This document shows, in pieces, positions 35,301 through 45,586 of a stretch of DNA of 64,000 nt. The notes below the pieces were generated by a model. That model searched no databases. It saw only the letters and a list, made by a program, of their open reading frames with translations, and had not been told where the DNA came from. Both the position numbers and the translations under genes were made by a program. The DNA is from Flavobacterium laiguense (lineage in GTDB: Bacteria; Bacteroidota; Bacteroidia; Flavobacteriales; Flavobacteriaceae). The stretch covers positions 62,001-126,000 of the forward strand of contig NZ_QCZH01000006.1 of the NCBI RefSeq assembly GCF_003097655.1. The letters run 5' to 3'. Within the stretch, counting starts at the first letter, position 1; each line of letters starts with the position of its first letter.

Positions 35301-36773
35301 TTATCTCGAATAATTCGGAGCTTCTTTTGTGATGGTCACATTATGAGGATGACTTTCGTTGATACCACTTGCAGTAATACGAACAAAACGTCCTGTTTCT
35401 TGCAAAGTAGCAATGTCTTTAGAACCACAGTATCCCATACCTGCACGAAGACCACCTATGAATTGTTGCATACTTTCGTTCAACTCTCCTTTATACGGTA
35501 CACGACCCACAATTCCTTCTGGAACTAGTTTCTTAACATCGTCTTCCACATCTTGGAAGTAACGGTCTTTCGACCCTTCTTGCATGGCTTCAACAGAACC
35601 CATTCCTCTGTATGATTTGAATTTTCTTCCTTCAAAAATAATAGTTTCTCCTGGAGATTCCATTGTTCCGGCTAATAATGAACCTAACATCACACAATCA
35701 GCACCTGCAGCGATAGCTTTAGGAATATCTCCTGTGTAACGAATTCCACCATCGGCAATTACAGGAACTCCTGATCCTTTTAATGCAGCAGCTACTTCTA
35801 ATACCGCAGAAAATTGTGGAAAACCAACACCCGCTACTACACGAGTGGTACAAATAGAACCAGGTCCTATTCCTACTTTTACACCATCAGCACCGTTTTC
35901 AACCAAATACAAAGCAGCTTCTGGAGTGGCGATATTACCAACGATTACATCTAATTCCGGGAATTTAGCTTTCACAGCTTTCAACACATCAACCACACCT
36001 TTTGTATGTCCGTGAGCGGTATCAATAATTACAGCATCTACTCCTGCTTTTACTAATGCAGTTGCTCTTTCAACAGCATCGGCAGTAACACCCAAAGCGG
36101 CTGCTACTCTCAAACGACCAAATTTATCTTTATTGGCATTTGGTTTTTGAGTTAATTTGGTAATATCTCTAAAAGTGATCAAACCAACTAACTCTTTTTT
36201 ATCATTTACTACAGGTAATTTTTCAATTTTATGTCCTTGTAATACTACCTCAGCTTGTTCCAATGAAGTTCCTTCGGCAACGGTTACTAGATTCTCACTT
36301 GTCATTACCTCAACAATAGGTCTTGCTCCATTTTTTTCAAAACGTAAATCTCTATTGGTAACAATTCCTTTTAAAATTTTATTCTCATCCACAATTGGGA
36401 TACCTCCAATACCATATTCTCTCATGGCATTTTTAGCATCGGCAACAGTAGCGGTCATTAATAAAGTAACAGGATCGATAATCATACCAGACTCAGCACG
36501 TTTTACTTTACGCACTTTGGCTGCTTGTTGCTCGATCGTCATATTTTTATGCAAAACACCTATCCCTCCTTCTTGTGCCATAGCTATTGCCATTGCACTT
36601 TCGGTTACAGTATCCATAGCTGCGGATACAATAGGAACATTTAATGTAATATTTCTTGAAAATTTGGATTGGATACTCACTTCGCGAGGAAGAACATTTG
36701 AGTAATTGGGAACTAATAATACATCATCGTAGGTTAAACCTTCACCGATAATCTTAGAGTTATGTGCTTTCAT
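35301..36773 (-). CDS. guaB: Inosine-5'-monophosphate dehydrogenase GuaB
   Basis: A 490-residue enzyme oxidising IMP to XMP, the first step to GMP. EGLTYDDVLLVPNYSNVLP opens the barrel, two CBS domains lie at about 95-210, and GIGPGSICTTRVVAGVG (the IMP-binding cysteine loop) and the flap YRGMGSVEAM follow. The longest frame has 31 extra residues that are not family-like. ATG 36773 is chosen, with a TATATTTG -7 box at 36800-36807 upstream. Confidence 0.96.
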   Translation of the reverse strand: MKAHNSKIIGEGLTYDDVLLVPNYSNVLPREVSIQSKFSRNITLNVPIVSAAMDTVTESAMAIAMAQEGGIGVLHKNMTIEQQAAKVRKVKRAESGMIIDPVTLLMTATVADAKNAMREYGIGGIPIVDENKILKGIVTNRDLRFEKNGARPIVEVMTSENLVTVAEGTSLEQAEVVLQGHKIEKLPVVNDKKELVGLITFRDITKLTQKPNANKDKFGRLRVAAALGVTADAVERATALVKAGVDAVIIDTAHGHTKGVVDVLKAVKAKFPELDVIVGNIATPEAALYLVENGADGVKVGIGPGSICTTRVVAGVGFPQFSAVLEVAAALKGSGVPVIADGGIRYTGDIPKAIAAGADCVMLGSLLAGTMESPGETIIFEGRKFKSYRGMGSVEAMQEGSKDRYFQDVEDDVKKLVPEGIVGRVPYKGELNESMQQFIGGLRAGMGYCGSKDIATLQETGRFVRITASGINESHPHNVTITKEAPNYSR

Positions 36774-36934
36774 GTTGCAATTTGTAGTTGAATTGCGTGC
36801 AAATATAGACAATCTTAAGCAAAAAAGTATCTTACTCCCCGAATTTATTTTTAAATTGCAGTACAAACCAAACTCTTTTTCAATAGTTTCCCTTGCTTTT
36901 CATTAAAACTAAAGAAAAAAATCCGCTATTTATT

Positions 36935-39472
36935 ATGACTTCAAAAAACCACTCCATAATAGGCCTAACGAATATTGAAGTTGAACAGTCCCGAATCCAA
37001 AACGGAGTTAATTCAATCGAACATCAAGACAGAAACAATCTACTTTCTTCCATCATTGAAATGGTAAAAGAACCTATGTTTCTGCTACTATTAACCGCTA
37101 CCGCTATCTACTTTATAACTGCTGATTATGGCAACGGAATATTTATGGGAGTGGCTATAGTATTGGTCTCCACTATTTCACTCTATCAAGAATCCAAAAG
37201 CCGAAATGCTATTGAAGCCCTACATAAATTAACGCAACCCAAGAGCAAAGTCATTCGAGAGGACGAACTTATAGAAATACCGTCTGAGGAAATTGTTTTG
37301 GGTGATTGCATACAATGCGAAGAAGGAACTTTTGTTCCTGCCGACGGCATCATCATTCAGTCGAACGATTTTTCGGTAAACGAATCTATAATCACAGGGG
37401 AATCCTTAGCTGTTTTTAAAAGTGAAAAAAGCAAAAACAATCAAATATTCCAAGGTACAATTGTCGCTTCTGGCTTGGCCATTTGCAAAGTAAACGCAAT
37501 AGGAAATCAAACACAATTGGGAAAAATTGGAAAAAGTCTGGATGATATCGTGGAAGAAAAAACACCTCTACAAATTCAGATTAGAAATTTTGTAACCAAA
37601 ATGTCTCTTATTGGTTTAGTCGTATTTATTCTGGTTTGGGGAATCAATTTTTATAATTCCAGAATTCTTTTGGATAGTCTATTAAAAGCATTAACCTTGG
37701 CAATGAGTATTATCCCAGAAGAAATCCCGGTAGCTTTTGCTACATTCATGGCATTGGGGGCATGGCGATTAATGAAAACAGGAATCATTGTCAAACAAAC
37801 CAAAACGGTAGAAACATTGGGAAGCGCTACTGTAATTTGTACCGACAAAACAGGAACCATTACCGAAAACAGAATGAGTTTGGCTCAATGGTATCTTTTA
37901 ACAACAGATTCTTTCAATGACAATGACAATGGCAACTTATCTTTAAACGAAGAAGAATTATTAAGTCTTTCTATGTGGTCCAGTGAACCCATTCCTTTTG
38001 ATGCTATGGAGATTGCTTTGCACGATGCTTACGCAAAAATAGGAATCAAAGACGAACGTCCCAATTACAAGATGATTCATGAATATCCTTTAAGCGGAAA
38101 ACCACCCATGATGACCCATATTTTTGAAAACAAAAAAGGGGATCGCATTATTGCTGCCAAAGGAGCTCCCGAAGCCTTAATTGCCTGTTCCACTTTATCC
38201 GAAAAACAAACCAATCAAATCCTAAGCGCCATACAATCGATGTCCGAAAAAGGATATCGCGTTTTAGGAGTTGGAGTTGCTCATTTCTCAGGTAACGATT
38301 ACCCAAAAACACAGCAAGAATTCATATTCGATTTTAAAGGGCTCATTGCCTTTTATGATCCACCAAAAGCAAATATCAAAGAAGTATTTGAAACTTTTTA
38401 CAAGGCTGGAATTCAAGTGAAAATTGTTACTGGAGATAATGCTTTAACAACAGCAACTATTGCCAATCAAATTGGTTTTAGAAACTCTGGAAAAATCTTA
38501 AATGGAGACGAGCTTATGGCTATGGATGATGCAGCTTTGAGAGAAAAAGTTATGGAAACTAATATTTTCACAAGAATGTTTCCCGAAGCCAAACTTAAAA
38601 TAATAAAAGCTTTAAAAGAAAACAACCAAATTGTAGCCATGACTGGCGACGGAGTAAATGATGGCCCAGCCCTAAAATCGGCTCATATTGGAATCGCTAT
38701 GGGCAAAAAAGGAACCGAAATTGCCAAACAAGCTGCCAACCTAATTCTGATAGACGATGATTTTTCCAAAATGACCGAAGCCATTGCAATGGGTCGAAAA
38801 ATTTACATCAATCTAAAAAAAGCAATTCAGTACATCATATCCATTCATATCCCAATTATACTTATTGTTTTTATACCGTTAGTTTTGGGATGGATCTACC
38901 CTAATATATTCTCCCCGGTGCATATCATTTTTCTGGAGATTATCATGGGACCGACTTGCTCCATAATTTACGAAAACGAACCCATGGAGAGTCATCTAAT
39001 GTCGCAAAAACCGCGTCCTTTTACCAATACCTTTTTCAGCCTAAAAGAAATCACGATTAGCATTATTCAAGGAATTGTAATTACTGTTGGGCTTTTGTTT
39101 ATATACCAATATGGGGTACAAAACACTCTTTCTGAAAATAGCACCCGAACCATGGTTTTCCTAACACTGATAGCCTCCAATATCTTTCTGACACTTGCCA
39201 ATCGTTCTTTTTACTATTCGATATTTACCACTTTAAAGTACAAAAATAATTTGGTGTTATTTATTATTGGAATAACTATAGCGGTCACAAGTTCTATACT
39301 GTTTGTCCCTGTTTTCAGAACGTTCTTTATGTTTGACAACATCACTTTCCAAAAAACAGGTTTAAGTATTGTCGTTGGTTTTGTTTCGGTATTTTGGATA
39401 GAATTTTTTAAATTTTTCAGAAGAAAAAAGGAAAGCGAACTAACAAAGTCACTAGAGATTCAAGCGGATTGA
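36935..39472 (+). CDS. P-type cation-transporting ATPase (P2A-like)
   Basis: A transport ATPase of about 845 residues. DKTGT is near residue 304 (phosphorylated aspartate); TGES, KGAPEALIACS, TGDNALTTATIA and the hinge TGDGVNDGPALKSAHIGIAMG are all present, with about eight to ten membrane helices. The M4 motif reads PEEIP where Ca2+ pumps usually have PEGLP, so the ion is uncertain. ATG 36935 is preferred, since ITGLT-type N-termini begin here (HSIIGLTNIEVEQSR). The gene is divergent from guaB. Confidence 0.9.
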   Translation: MTSKNHSIIGLTNIEVEQSRIQNGVNSIEHQDRNNLLSSIIEMVKEPMFLLLLTATAIYFITADYGNGIFMGVAIVLVSTISLYQESKSRNAIEALHKLTQPKSKVIREDELIEIPSEEIVLGDCIQCEEGTFVPADGIIIQSNDFSVNESIITGESLAVFKSEKSKNNQIFQGTIVASGLAICKVNAIGNQTQLGKIGKSLDDIVEEKTPLQIQIRNFVTKMSLIGLVVFILVWGINFYNSRILLDSLLKALTLAMSIIPEEIPVAFATFMALGAWRLMKTGIIVKQTKTVETLGSATVICTDKTGTITENRMSLAQWYLLTTDSFNDNDNGNLSLNEEELLSLSMWSSEPIPFDAMEIALHDAYAKIGIKDERPNYKMIHEYPLSGKPPMMTHIFENKKGDRIIAAKGAPEALIACSTLSEKQTNQILSAIQSMSEKGYRVLGVGVAHFSGNDYPKTQQEFIFDFKGLIAFYDPPKANIKEVFETFYKAGIQVKIVTGDNALTTATIANQIGFRNSGKILNGDELMAMDDAALREKVMETNIFTRMFPEAKLKIIKALKENNQIVAMTGDGVNDGPALKSAHIGIAMGKKGTEIAKQAANLILIDDDFSKMTEAIAMGRKIYINLKKAIQYIISIHIPIILIVFIPLVLGWIYPNIFSPVHIIFLEIIMGPTCSIIYENEPMESHLMSQKPRPFTNTFFSLKEITISIIQGIVITVGLLFIYQYGVQNTLSENSTRTMVFLTLIASNIFLTLANRSFYYSIFTTLKYKNNLVLFIIGITIAVTSSILFVPVFRTFFMFDNITFQKTGLSIVVGFVSVFWIEFFKFFRRKKESELTKSLEIQAD

Positions 39473-39656
39473 ACGATTGAAAGTTTATTATGTAAATTAA
39501 GACATGGTCTTATTCGCATTTCTACTACAACTCACTCCCGATAATTATCTGGATCAACCGTGGGTAACGTATCGCCGAACATGTTTTTAGACATTGGCTG
39601 CCCTCATATTGTCTCCAACGGCTGAAACCGTTGGCTATGATGTAATCAAAACAAGC
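39473..39656. other. Convergent intergenic region with a small GC-rich palindrome
   Basis: Holds ccaacgg-ctgaaa-ccgttgg (39615-39634), a 7-bp stem without a T-run. It is reminiscent of a common Bacteroidota spacer motif. No gene is visible. Confidence 0.5.
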
Positions 39657-41060
39657 TTATCGATTACTCCCTCCCGAAATTATATTAAATCCAATTTGAA
39701 AGGAGAGTGCATTTGCCTTGGCGAGATCCGTATACCCTAAAAGATTATCGGCGAGAACATAAAAATTCGCAATTCCAATTTTAGTGTACAATCCTAAACC
39801 AATATTTTTATAGGAATATGAATCTAATGTATATGTTGCTTTCATTTGCAACCCTTTAAAAAACCTTCTTCTATAATAAGCTGTCAAAGCAACCATAGGC
39901 GCTCTTGGTGTAGACATGGCAAAAAACTGGGCTCCAACGGCGCTTCTATACCAAGAATCTTCATCTGTATCACAATTGCATTCTGTCTGTCTTTCTTCCT
40001 CGAATGAATATTGAAAAGAAGAATAAAACTTCAATGGTCGTTGAGTTGTATAAGGGGTATATAATGTGTCTAACTGAATGGCATCTTTAAAATCTTGATA
40101 GGCGTTGTCTGGCGTACCATCTGCATTAAAATCAGTAATAACCCCTTTAAAATTATAACTCCCTTTCAAAGTATAACTTTCAACTTCCTGCGTGTGTTTT
40201 ATATATCCAATATCCACTAAACTAGCAGTAATCTGAATGTCTTTTTGAGGATAATAGGTTAAACCGACATCAAAACCCAATCCTAAATTTCCACCTAAAA
40301 GTGCTTTCTGTTTTGTATCCTCAATAAGGTCACTTCCAAGATCACCATCATAATTTTCATCTAAATACTTGGCAGCACCCGATGTATTGAGTGTTAAATT
40401 GGATCGTATCGATTGATCATAGATCAAGTCTTTCCCTTGTACCGTGTAAAAAGACCCGGAATTGTGAGTGGATGTAGCATTAAAAAAACTGGAATAAATT
40501 TTCCCCCGTACTCCAATAGTGAATTTTTCGTTGATTGGTTTATTGAATCCAACATGAAAAACAGACAACAATTCGGCTTTTACACTTAAATCGCCCAAAT
40601 TAAATGATTTCCCAATATAATCTTTGTTTCCATAGACACTCAATATAGCAAGATCGGTTGGAATGTAAATAAAAGTATCTAATTCTTGATACATCCCAAA
40701 AGAGACATACGATTTATTCTCTGGCTCTCCGATTCCAAAACCTGCGCTAAACAATTCCAATTGTTGGTTTGCCGTGACATAATCCTTTCTATTCGTTGTT
40801 GCAATAACCTCTTTGATCTTAGTATTGAAATCTACTCCATTATTGGCAAATAAATCATAGGCATTAATCCCTGTTGAACCAACATTAGCCGAAATACCGG
40901 ATAATAATGGCACACCAAAAAACCATTTGTATTTTACATCTGCTCCTGGATTTGTTAATAATGATTGAGGTAATGGGGTAAAATTATATAAAATTTCTTT
41001 GTTTTGAGAAAAACAGACAACCGTTGCCAATAGGCATATAAAGACCTTTAATTTTATCAT
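39657..41060 (-). CDS. DUF5723-like outer-membrane beta-barrel protein
   Basis: The 467-residue protein has a signal peptide (about 1-18, ending CFSQ) and a beta-rich body with repeated aromatic strands (VSFGMYQELDTFIYIP, VFHVGFNKPINEKFTIGVRGKIY). This matches the DUF5723 family of Bacteroidota OmpA/FadL-like barrels. It overlaps the lipoprotein gene upstream by 4 bp (ATGA), so the two are translated together and may form an envelope complex. The function is unknown. Confidence 0.75.
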   Translation of the reverse strand: MIKLKVFICLLATVVCFSQNKEILYNFTPLPQSLLTNPGADVKYKWFFGVPLLSGISANVGSTGINAYDLFANNGVDFNTKIKEVIATTNRKDYVTANQQLELFSAGFGIGEPENKSYVSFGMYQELDTFIYIPTDLAILSVYGNKDYIGKSFNLGDLSVKAELLSVFHVGFNKPINEKFTIGVRGKIYSSFFNATSTHNSGSFYTVQGKDLIYDQSIRSNLTLNTSGAAKYLDENYDGDLGSDLIEDTKQKALLGGNLGLGFDVGLTYYPQKDIQITASLVDIGYIKHTQEVESYTLKGSYNFKGVITDFNADGTPDNAYQDFKDAIQLDTLYTPYTTQRPLKFYSSFQYSFEEERQTECNCDTDEDSWYRSAVGAQFFAMSTPRAPMVALTAYYRRRFFKGLQMKATYTLDSYSYKNIGLGLYTKIGIANFYVLADNLLGYTDLAKANALSFQIGFNIISGGSNR

Positions 41061-41605
41061 TTCACATCAAAATAAGCAGTTATACTTGAGCTTAACTCTA
41101 TTCTACCCGGACTCGCAGCGGTTAAGGGTGGTCCTGGAAACATTAAGATGGAAAATATTATTTGATTGGTATTATTTAATATATCGATATTTGAACTATC
41201 AAATATTTCGGTTTTTTCTACTACTATTTCGGTTCCATTATAGGCAGGTATGTTCATATTTATATTGTAAATGGGAGCCTTATTTACATCCAGAAAAGTA
41301 ATATTATAGGTATAGACCCTATTGATCGTATTTTTTACCCTGAAATACAATTCAGCTTTAACTAAATCCTCCTTAACAATCCCCTTGTCAAAAAAATTAA
41401 CGTTTGCAATGTATGAAAATGCACTTTGTTCCACTCCATTAACCACAAATTGATTTGCCTCTAATGGGAAATACGCCAAATTTGTTGTAAAAACAGGCTT
41501 TACATTTAATTGATTCGCTTGCTCAAAGTCTAAATCACTACTACACGAAAAAGAGAGCATTAGCAACAGAATGCCTATTATTTTTTTAAAAAAAGAGTAA
41601 TTCAT
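41057..41605 (-). CDS. Putative lipoprotein paired with the barrel protein
   Basis: A 182-residue protein with a lipoprotein signal (LSFSCSSD, cysteine about 21) and a beta-sandwich-like body. Segments such as AELYFRVKNTINRVYTYNITFLD resemble an Ig-like fold. I do not recognise a named family. It is the first gene of the pair and overlaps the barrel gene by 4 bp. Confidence 0.7.
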   Translation of the reverse strand: MNYSFFKKIIGILLLMLSFSCSSDLDFEQANQLNVKPVFTTNLAYFPLEANQFVVNGVEQSAFSYIANVNFFDKGIVKEDLVKAELYFRVKNTINRVYTYNITFLDVNKAPIYNINMNIPAYNGTEIVVEKTEIFDSSNIDILNNTNQIIFSILMFPGPPLTAASPGRIELSSSITAYFDVK

Positions 41606-41725
41606 AATCCTTGGTATTTGGTATAAAATAGAATTTTATACAGTCTTGAAAATAAAAAAACGACAAATATTCTATTTTATTTAATTTTAGCCTATTTTTT
41701 TAGAACAATTTGCACGCTTTTTTTC

Positions 41726-42589
41726 TTAATGAAACTCTCCAAATAATTTAGAAGCTTCATTATAAGCACTTTCAAAACTCATTGGACTACAATTTGTATT
41801 TCCCTTTTGTACAGTAAAATAGGACAGTAATTTTTCGGTAGGCATATTACCCGTCAAATTATCCGTAGCCATAGGACAGCCTCCGAAACCTTGAATAGCC
41901 CCATCAAAACGATGACACCCTCCTTTATAGGCAGCATCAATTTTTTCAAACCACTTATCGGGTGTGGTATGCAAATGGGCTCCAAACTCAATTTGAGGAT
42001 ATTGTGGAATCAGATTGGAGAATAAATATTGAATAACATCTGGTGTTGAACTACCGACCGTATCCGAAAGCGATAAAATTTTGACACCCATCGCGGCTAA
42101 TTTTTCCGTCCATTGTGCTACAATCTCAACATTCCAAGGATCTCCATACGGATTTCCAAAACCCATAGAAAGATAGGCTACCACCTCTTTATTGGTCTTA
42201 TCGGCAATATTTAATATTTCCTGTAAAGTTACCAAAGACTCTGCAATGGTTTTATGCGTATTTCGCATTTGAAAATTCTCTGAAATCGAAAAAGGGAATC
42301 CTAAATACTGAATTGCATTATGTTGAGAAGCCAAAGTAGCTCCTTGTGTATTGGCTATAATGGCTAATAATTTACTTTTAGTTTGGGACAAATCAAGTTG
42401 CCCTAATACCTCAGCGGTATCTTGCATTTGAGGAATGGCTTTTGCCGAAACAAAACTGCCAAAATCAATTGAATCAAAACCTACACGCAATAAAGACTGA
42501 ATATAGGCAACCTTTCTTTCGGTAGGAATAAATGATTTTATGCCTTGCATGGCATCACGTGGACATTCGATAATTTTTATTGCCTTCAT
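41726..42589 (-). CDS. Hydroxymethylglutaryl-CoA lyase
   Basis: A 287-residue DRE-TIM-barrel lyase cleaving HMG-CoA to acetoacetate and acetyl-CoA, the end of leucine breakdown. KIIECPRDAMQGIKSFIPTERK opens the barrel. LSLSDTVGSSTPD, GAHLHTTPDKW (metal His pair) and GFGGCPMATDNLTGNMPTE (catalytic cysteine loop) follow. ATG 42589 is chosen because the preceding 45 residues of the longer frame are hydrophobic and foreign to the family. pyrD lies upstream in the same direction, about 145 bp away. Confidence 0.92.
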   Translation of the reverse strand: MKAIKIIECPRDAMQGIKSFIPTERKVAYIQSLLRVGFDSIDFGSFVSAKAIPQMQDTAEVLGQLDLSQTKSKLLAIIANTQGATLASQHNAIQYLGFPFSISENFQMRNTHKTIAESLVTLQEILNIADKTNKEVVAYLSMGFGNPYGDPWNVEIVAQWTEKLAAMGVKILSLSDTVGSSTPDVIQYLFSNLIPQYPQIEFGAHLHTTPDKWFEKIDAAYKGGCHRFDGAIQGFGGCPMATDNLTGNMPTEKLLSYFTVQKGNTNCSPMSFESAYNEASKLFGEFH

Positions 42590-42734
42590 AGCGTCCAAAT
42601 ATAAGAAAGAATTATAGTATACGAAATCGTTTTCGTCTAATAATTCAAATAGCAAAACAAAAAAAAATAGTTCGCAATTTTTGAATACTATAAAATATTG
42701 CAGATCATAGTATTCAAAATTCACAATCTAATTT

Positions 42735-43757
42735 CTAATTTCTTAAATCTAAAATCTTTTTGTTAATCGCCTTTACTAGAGCTGGGCCTTCATAAATAAA
42801 ACCGGTATACAACTGTATTAAACTGGCTCCTGCTTCTAGTTTTTCTAAGGCATCCTCGGCAGAATGTATTCCTCCCACTCCAATAATAGGGAATGATTTA
42901 TTGCTCTTTTGAGAAAGAAAACGAATTACCTCGGTAGAACGTTTCGTCAATGGTTTTCCGGACAATCCCCCTGTTTCTATTTTTGCTTCCGATTGCAATC
43001 CTTCACGAGAAATAGTCGTATTGGTTGCTATTACACCCGCAATTTTAGTTTCATTTACAATATCGATAATATCCAACAATTGGTCATCGGTAAGATCCGG
43101 AGCAATTTTCAGTAACACTGGTTTTTGTTTTGGCCTAGCCATATTCTTATTTTGCAGTGTTTGCAATAATTGGGTAAGTGGTTCTTTGTCCTGCAATGCT
43201 CTCAAATTTGGAGTATTGGGAGAACTCACGTTTACCACAAAATAGTCTACATAATCGTATAAAGCATCAAAGCAAATCTCATAGTCTGAGGTTGCCTCTT
43301 CATTTGGCGTCAATTTATTTTTACCAATATTCCCTCCAATAAGAACACCTTTGTTTTTCTTTAATCGTTCTACCGCTTCTTGAACACCTCCATTATTGAA
43401 TCCCATTCTATTAATGATAGCCGAATCCGCTTTAAGTCGAAACAAACGTTTTTTGGGATTTCCTTCCTGTCCTTTTGGTGTAAGCGTTCCTATTTCTATA
43501 AATCCAAAACCAAAATTAGAAAGCTCTTGATACAAAGACGCATCTTTATCAAACCCAGCTGCTAATCCAACCGGATTTTTAAATTTCAAACCAAAAACCT
43601 CAGTTTCCAATCTTTTGTCATTGACTTCATATAGTGATTTAAAAAGAGTTGGGAATCCCGGTATTTTAGATACCATTCTTATCAAAGAGAAAGTAAAATA
43701 GTGTACTTTTTCAGGATCAAAACAAAAAAGTATAGGACGAATAAAAAGCTTGTACAT
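42735..43757 (-). CDS. pyrD: Dihydroorotate dehydrogenase (quinone), class 2
   Basis: The 340-residue FMN enzyme oxidises dihydroorotate with quinone as acceptor. The N-terminal membrane-associating helix ([21 protein letters not shown]) marks class 2. [24 protein letters not shown] with the catalytic serine, and IIGVGGI and [13 protein letters not shown] phosphate loops follow. ATG 43757 is chosen over 43778 because class 2 enzymes start at this helix. Confidence 0.95.
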   Translation of the reverse strand: MYKLFIRPILFCFDPEKVHYFTFSLIRMVSKIPGFPTLFKSLYEVNDKRLETEVFGLKFKNPVGLAAGFDKDASLYQELSNFGFGFIEIGTLTPKGQEGNPKKRLFRLKADSAIINRMGFNNGGVQEAVERLKKNKGVLIGGNIGKNKLTPNEEATSDYEICFDALYDYVDYFVVNVSSPNTPNLRALQDKEPLTQLLQTLQNKNMARPKQKPVLLKIAPDLTDDQLLDIIDIVNETKIAGVIATNTTISREGLQSEAKIETGGLSGKPLTKRSTEVIRFLSQKSNKSFPIIGVGGIHSAEDALEKLEAGASLIQLYTGFIYEGPALVKAINKKILDLRN

Positions 43758-43904
43758 GGTTCTAATATTGATTTGCACAAAAGTAAAGAATAGTTTTTAG
43801 TTTTTAGGTATGGATCGAACTTAAAGCTTTTCAATTTTAAGAAATAGCATTATTAATTCAGTCAATCCAACAATATAGTTTCAGAAAGGAGATCTGTAAA
43901 AATA

Positions 43905-43934
43905 AAAAAACGACACCCAAAAGCATCGTTTTTC
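43905..43934 (-). terminator. Terminator after the SnoaL-like lipoprotein gene
   Basis: On the minus strand, AAAAACGA pairs with TCGTTTTT, followed by further T's; it lies about 28 bp after the stop at 43962. Confidence 0.75.
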
Positions 43935-43961
43935 ACTAACTAACAATTCAATACTTAAACT

Positions 43962-44501
43962 CTACTTCGGGAGTGCAGCTTGTATAGCCGCTTTATCGAC
44001 ATATTGAATTACCCTATCGATTTTATCATTGTTGTCAAAATGATAATCCGTATGTATCCATTGGGTCATTTCTTTTCCTTTTTTATATTTGGCAGTTGTT
44101 TTGTACCAAGCAAGTAGCCAAACCCCTTTAGCTTCTACACTCTGTGGTTTATTGACCATAATTGGCAACCATATTGCATCTTTGAAAGTAATGGACTCAA
44201 TAACATTCATTCTTCTATTTTTCCAATACGATGCAATAGCGGCTTTTCCTACCAAACTATCGCCACTATTCCAAACATAAACGGCGCTATCAGCATACAT
44301 ATTCATCCAACCGTCTATATCGCCTTTTTCTAAATCAGCCAAACCTTTTTTTCCTATTTCACTATATTTAGGATCGGCAAACTCGGCAGGCTTAGTTACT
44401 GTATCTACCAAAGCAGATTCTGCTCTCTTTTCGGCAATTTCTTTTTTCTTACAACTTACAAATACCGAAGCACACAAAACAAATAAAAAAATCTTTCTCA
44501 T
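43962..44501 (-). CDS. SnoaL/NTF2-like fold lipoprotein
   Basis: The 179-residue protein has a lipoprotein signal (VFVSCKKK, cysteine about 17). A single NTF2-like domain spans about 48-170 (GLADLEKGDIDGWMNMYADSAVYVWNSGDSLVGKAAIASYW). Such domains bind small ligands or catalyse isomerase/cyclase reactions; no catalytic set can be named. It is a single-gene unit with its own terminator. Confidence 0.75.
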   Translation of the reverse strand: MRKIFLFVLCASVFVSCKKKEIAEKRAESALVDTVTKPAEFADPKYSEIGKKGLADLEKGDIDGWMNMYADSAVYVWNSGDSLVGKAAIASYWKNRRMNVIESITFKDAIWLPIMVNKPQSVEAKGVWLLAWYKTTAKYKKGKEMTQWIHTDYHFDNNDKIDRVIQYVDKAAIQAALPK

Positions 44502-44909
44502 AGTTTTAAATATTTAATTATTAATAGTGAAAATTTGTTTACTTTTTGACTAAGTTTTATTCTGAAAAGGAGTATAAATTTAACAAAAAAACAAATACGT
44601 TTCCTGAAAAAAGAAACAAAAACAAACTGACTATCAGTATTTTAAAATATAATTCTCAAAGCCATCAGAAAACAGAACACTTTCAACAGCTCCATGGAAT
44701 AAAAAAAATACTTTTTAAAGCTTTTTAATTCTACAAATTAACATTAATGGCAGACCCAAATACACCATTAACTGCTTTATATTCCGATTGCACTTTTAAA
44801 TTAAAAAAAATGACCCACATACTAAAATCTGACACCAAAAAATAATCTTAATAAACTATATATCAGTAACTTTATACTTTAATTTCATTGCATTTTAAAT
44901 TATCTAGAA
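44502..44909. other. Intergenic region between divergent genes
   Basis: About 400 bp, AT-rich. The only open frame over 50 codons (44546-44728, plus) has Lys/Asn-heavy, non-protein-like composition. I see no hairpin or clear promoter box. Confidence 0.4.
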
Positions 44910-45545
44910 ATGTATCATGGCAGACTTATAAACAGAAAAGAAGCAGGTATTTTACTTTCGGAAAAATTAAAAAAATACCAAGATAGTAACACAATAGTTC
45001 TCGCTGTCCCTAGAGGTGGAGTTCCTGTAGCTTATGAAATTGCCCAAAAACTACATCTTCCTTTAGACATTATTCTTTCAAAAAAAATAGGCCATCCTAT
45101 GAATAAAGAATTTGCCATAGGAGCCATGACCATGGATGCAACAATAATAGATGAGCATCCAGAAGTTCCTAAGCAGTATATAACGGATGAAACTATTCGG
45201 CTAAAAAAATTATTACAAGAAAAATACAAACTTTACATGGGCTATCGAGAGCCACTAGAAGTAAAAGGAAAAAATGTGATTCTGGTCGATGACGGTATTG
45301 CTACAGGCAATACCTTATTGGCAAGTATAAGCATGTTGAGAAAAAGAAAACCCGCAAAACTAATTATTGCAGTACCCGTTTTGCCCTTAGATGTCCTAGA
45401 AATTTTCGAAGAACAAACGGATGAATTTGTCTACCTCATTACCTCAAGCAATTTCAGATCTGTTGGAGCATTCTACGACCAATTTCATCAAGTTGAAGAT
45501 GACGAAGTGATTCAAATGTTACGAATCACAAATTCAAATACTTAA
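44910..45545 (+). CDS. Phosphoribosyltransferase-domain protein
   Basis: A 211-residue type I PRTase fold. The PRPP-binding motif NVILVDDGIATGNTL is clear. VLAVPRGGVPVAYEIA and LDIILSKKIGHPMNKEFAIGA complete the family pattern seen in ComF-unlike predicted PRTases. The substrate base is unknown. It is followed 41 bp later by a dienelactone-hydrolase-like gene. In other bacteria these two domains occur fused in one polypeptide (from memory), so the pair is a split version and probably functions together. Confidence 0.85.
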   Translation: MYHGRLINRKEAGILLSEKLKKYQDSNTIVLAVPRGGVPVAYEIAQKLHLPLDIILSKKIGHPMNKEFAIGAMTMDATIIDEHPEVPKQYITDETIRLKKLLQEKYKLYMGYREPLEVKGKNVILVDDGIATGNTLLASISMLRKRKPAKLIIAVPVLPLDVLEIFEEQTDEFVYLITSSNFRSVGAFYDQFHQVEDDEVIQMLRITNSNT

Positions 45546-45586
45546 AACCTTTATTACAACATCGATTCTTTTAAAACTTATGAATC

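Noticed and set aside
36774..36866. N-terminal extension of GuaB
   Set aside because: The 31 residues are unlike any IMP dehydrogenase N-terminus and cross the predicted promoter box at 36800-36807.
39615..39634. Terminator between the P-type ATPase and barrel gene
   Set aside because: The 7-bp stem has no T-run on either strand; kept only as a palindrome.
42590..42724. N-terminal extension of the HMG-CoA lyase
   Set aside because: Hydrophobic, Phe-rich segment with no counterpart in the family; internal ATG begins at the first barrel strand.
44546..44728. Plus-strand frame of 60 codons upstream of the phosphoribosyltransferase
   Set aside because: Lys/Asn/Thr-dominated, no promoter or relatives recognised; typical of AT-rich spacer.
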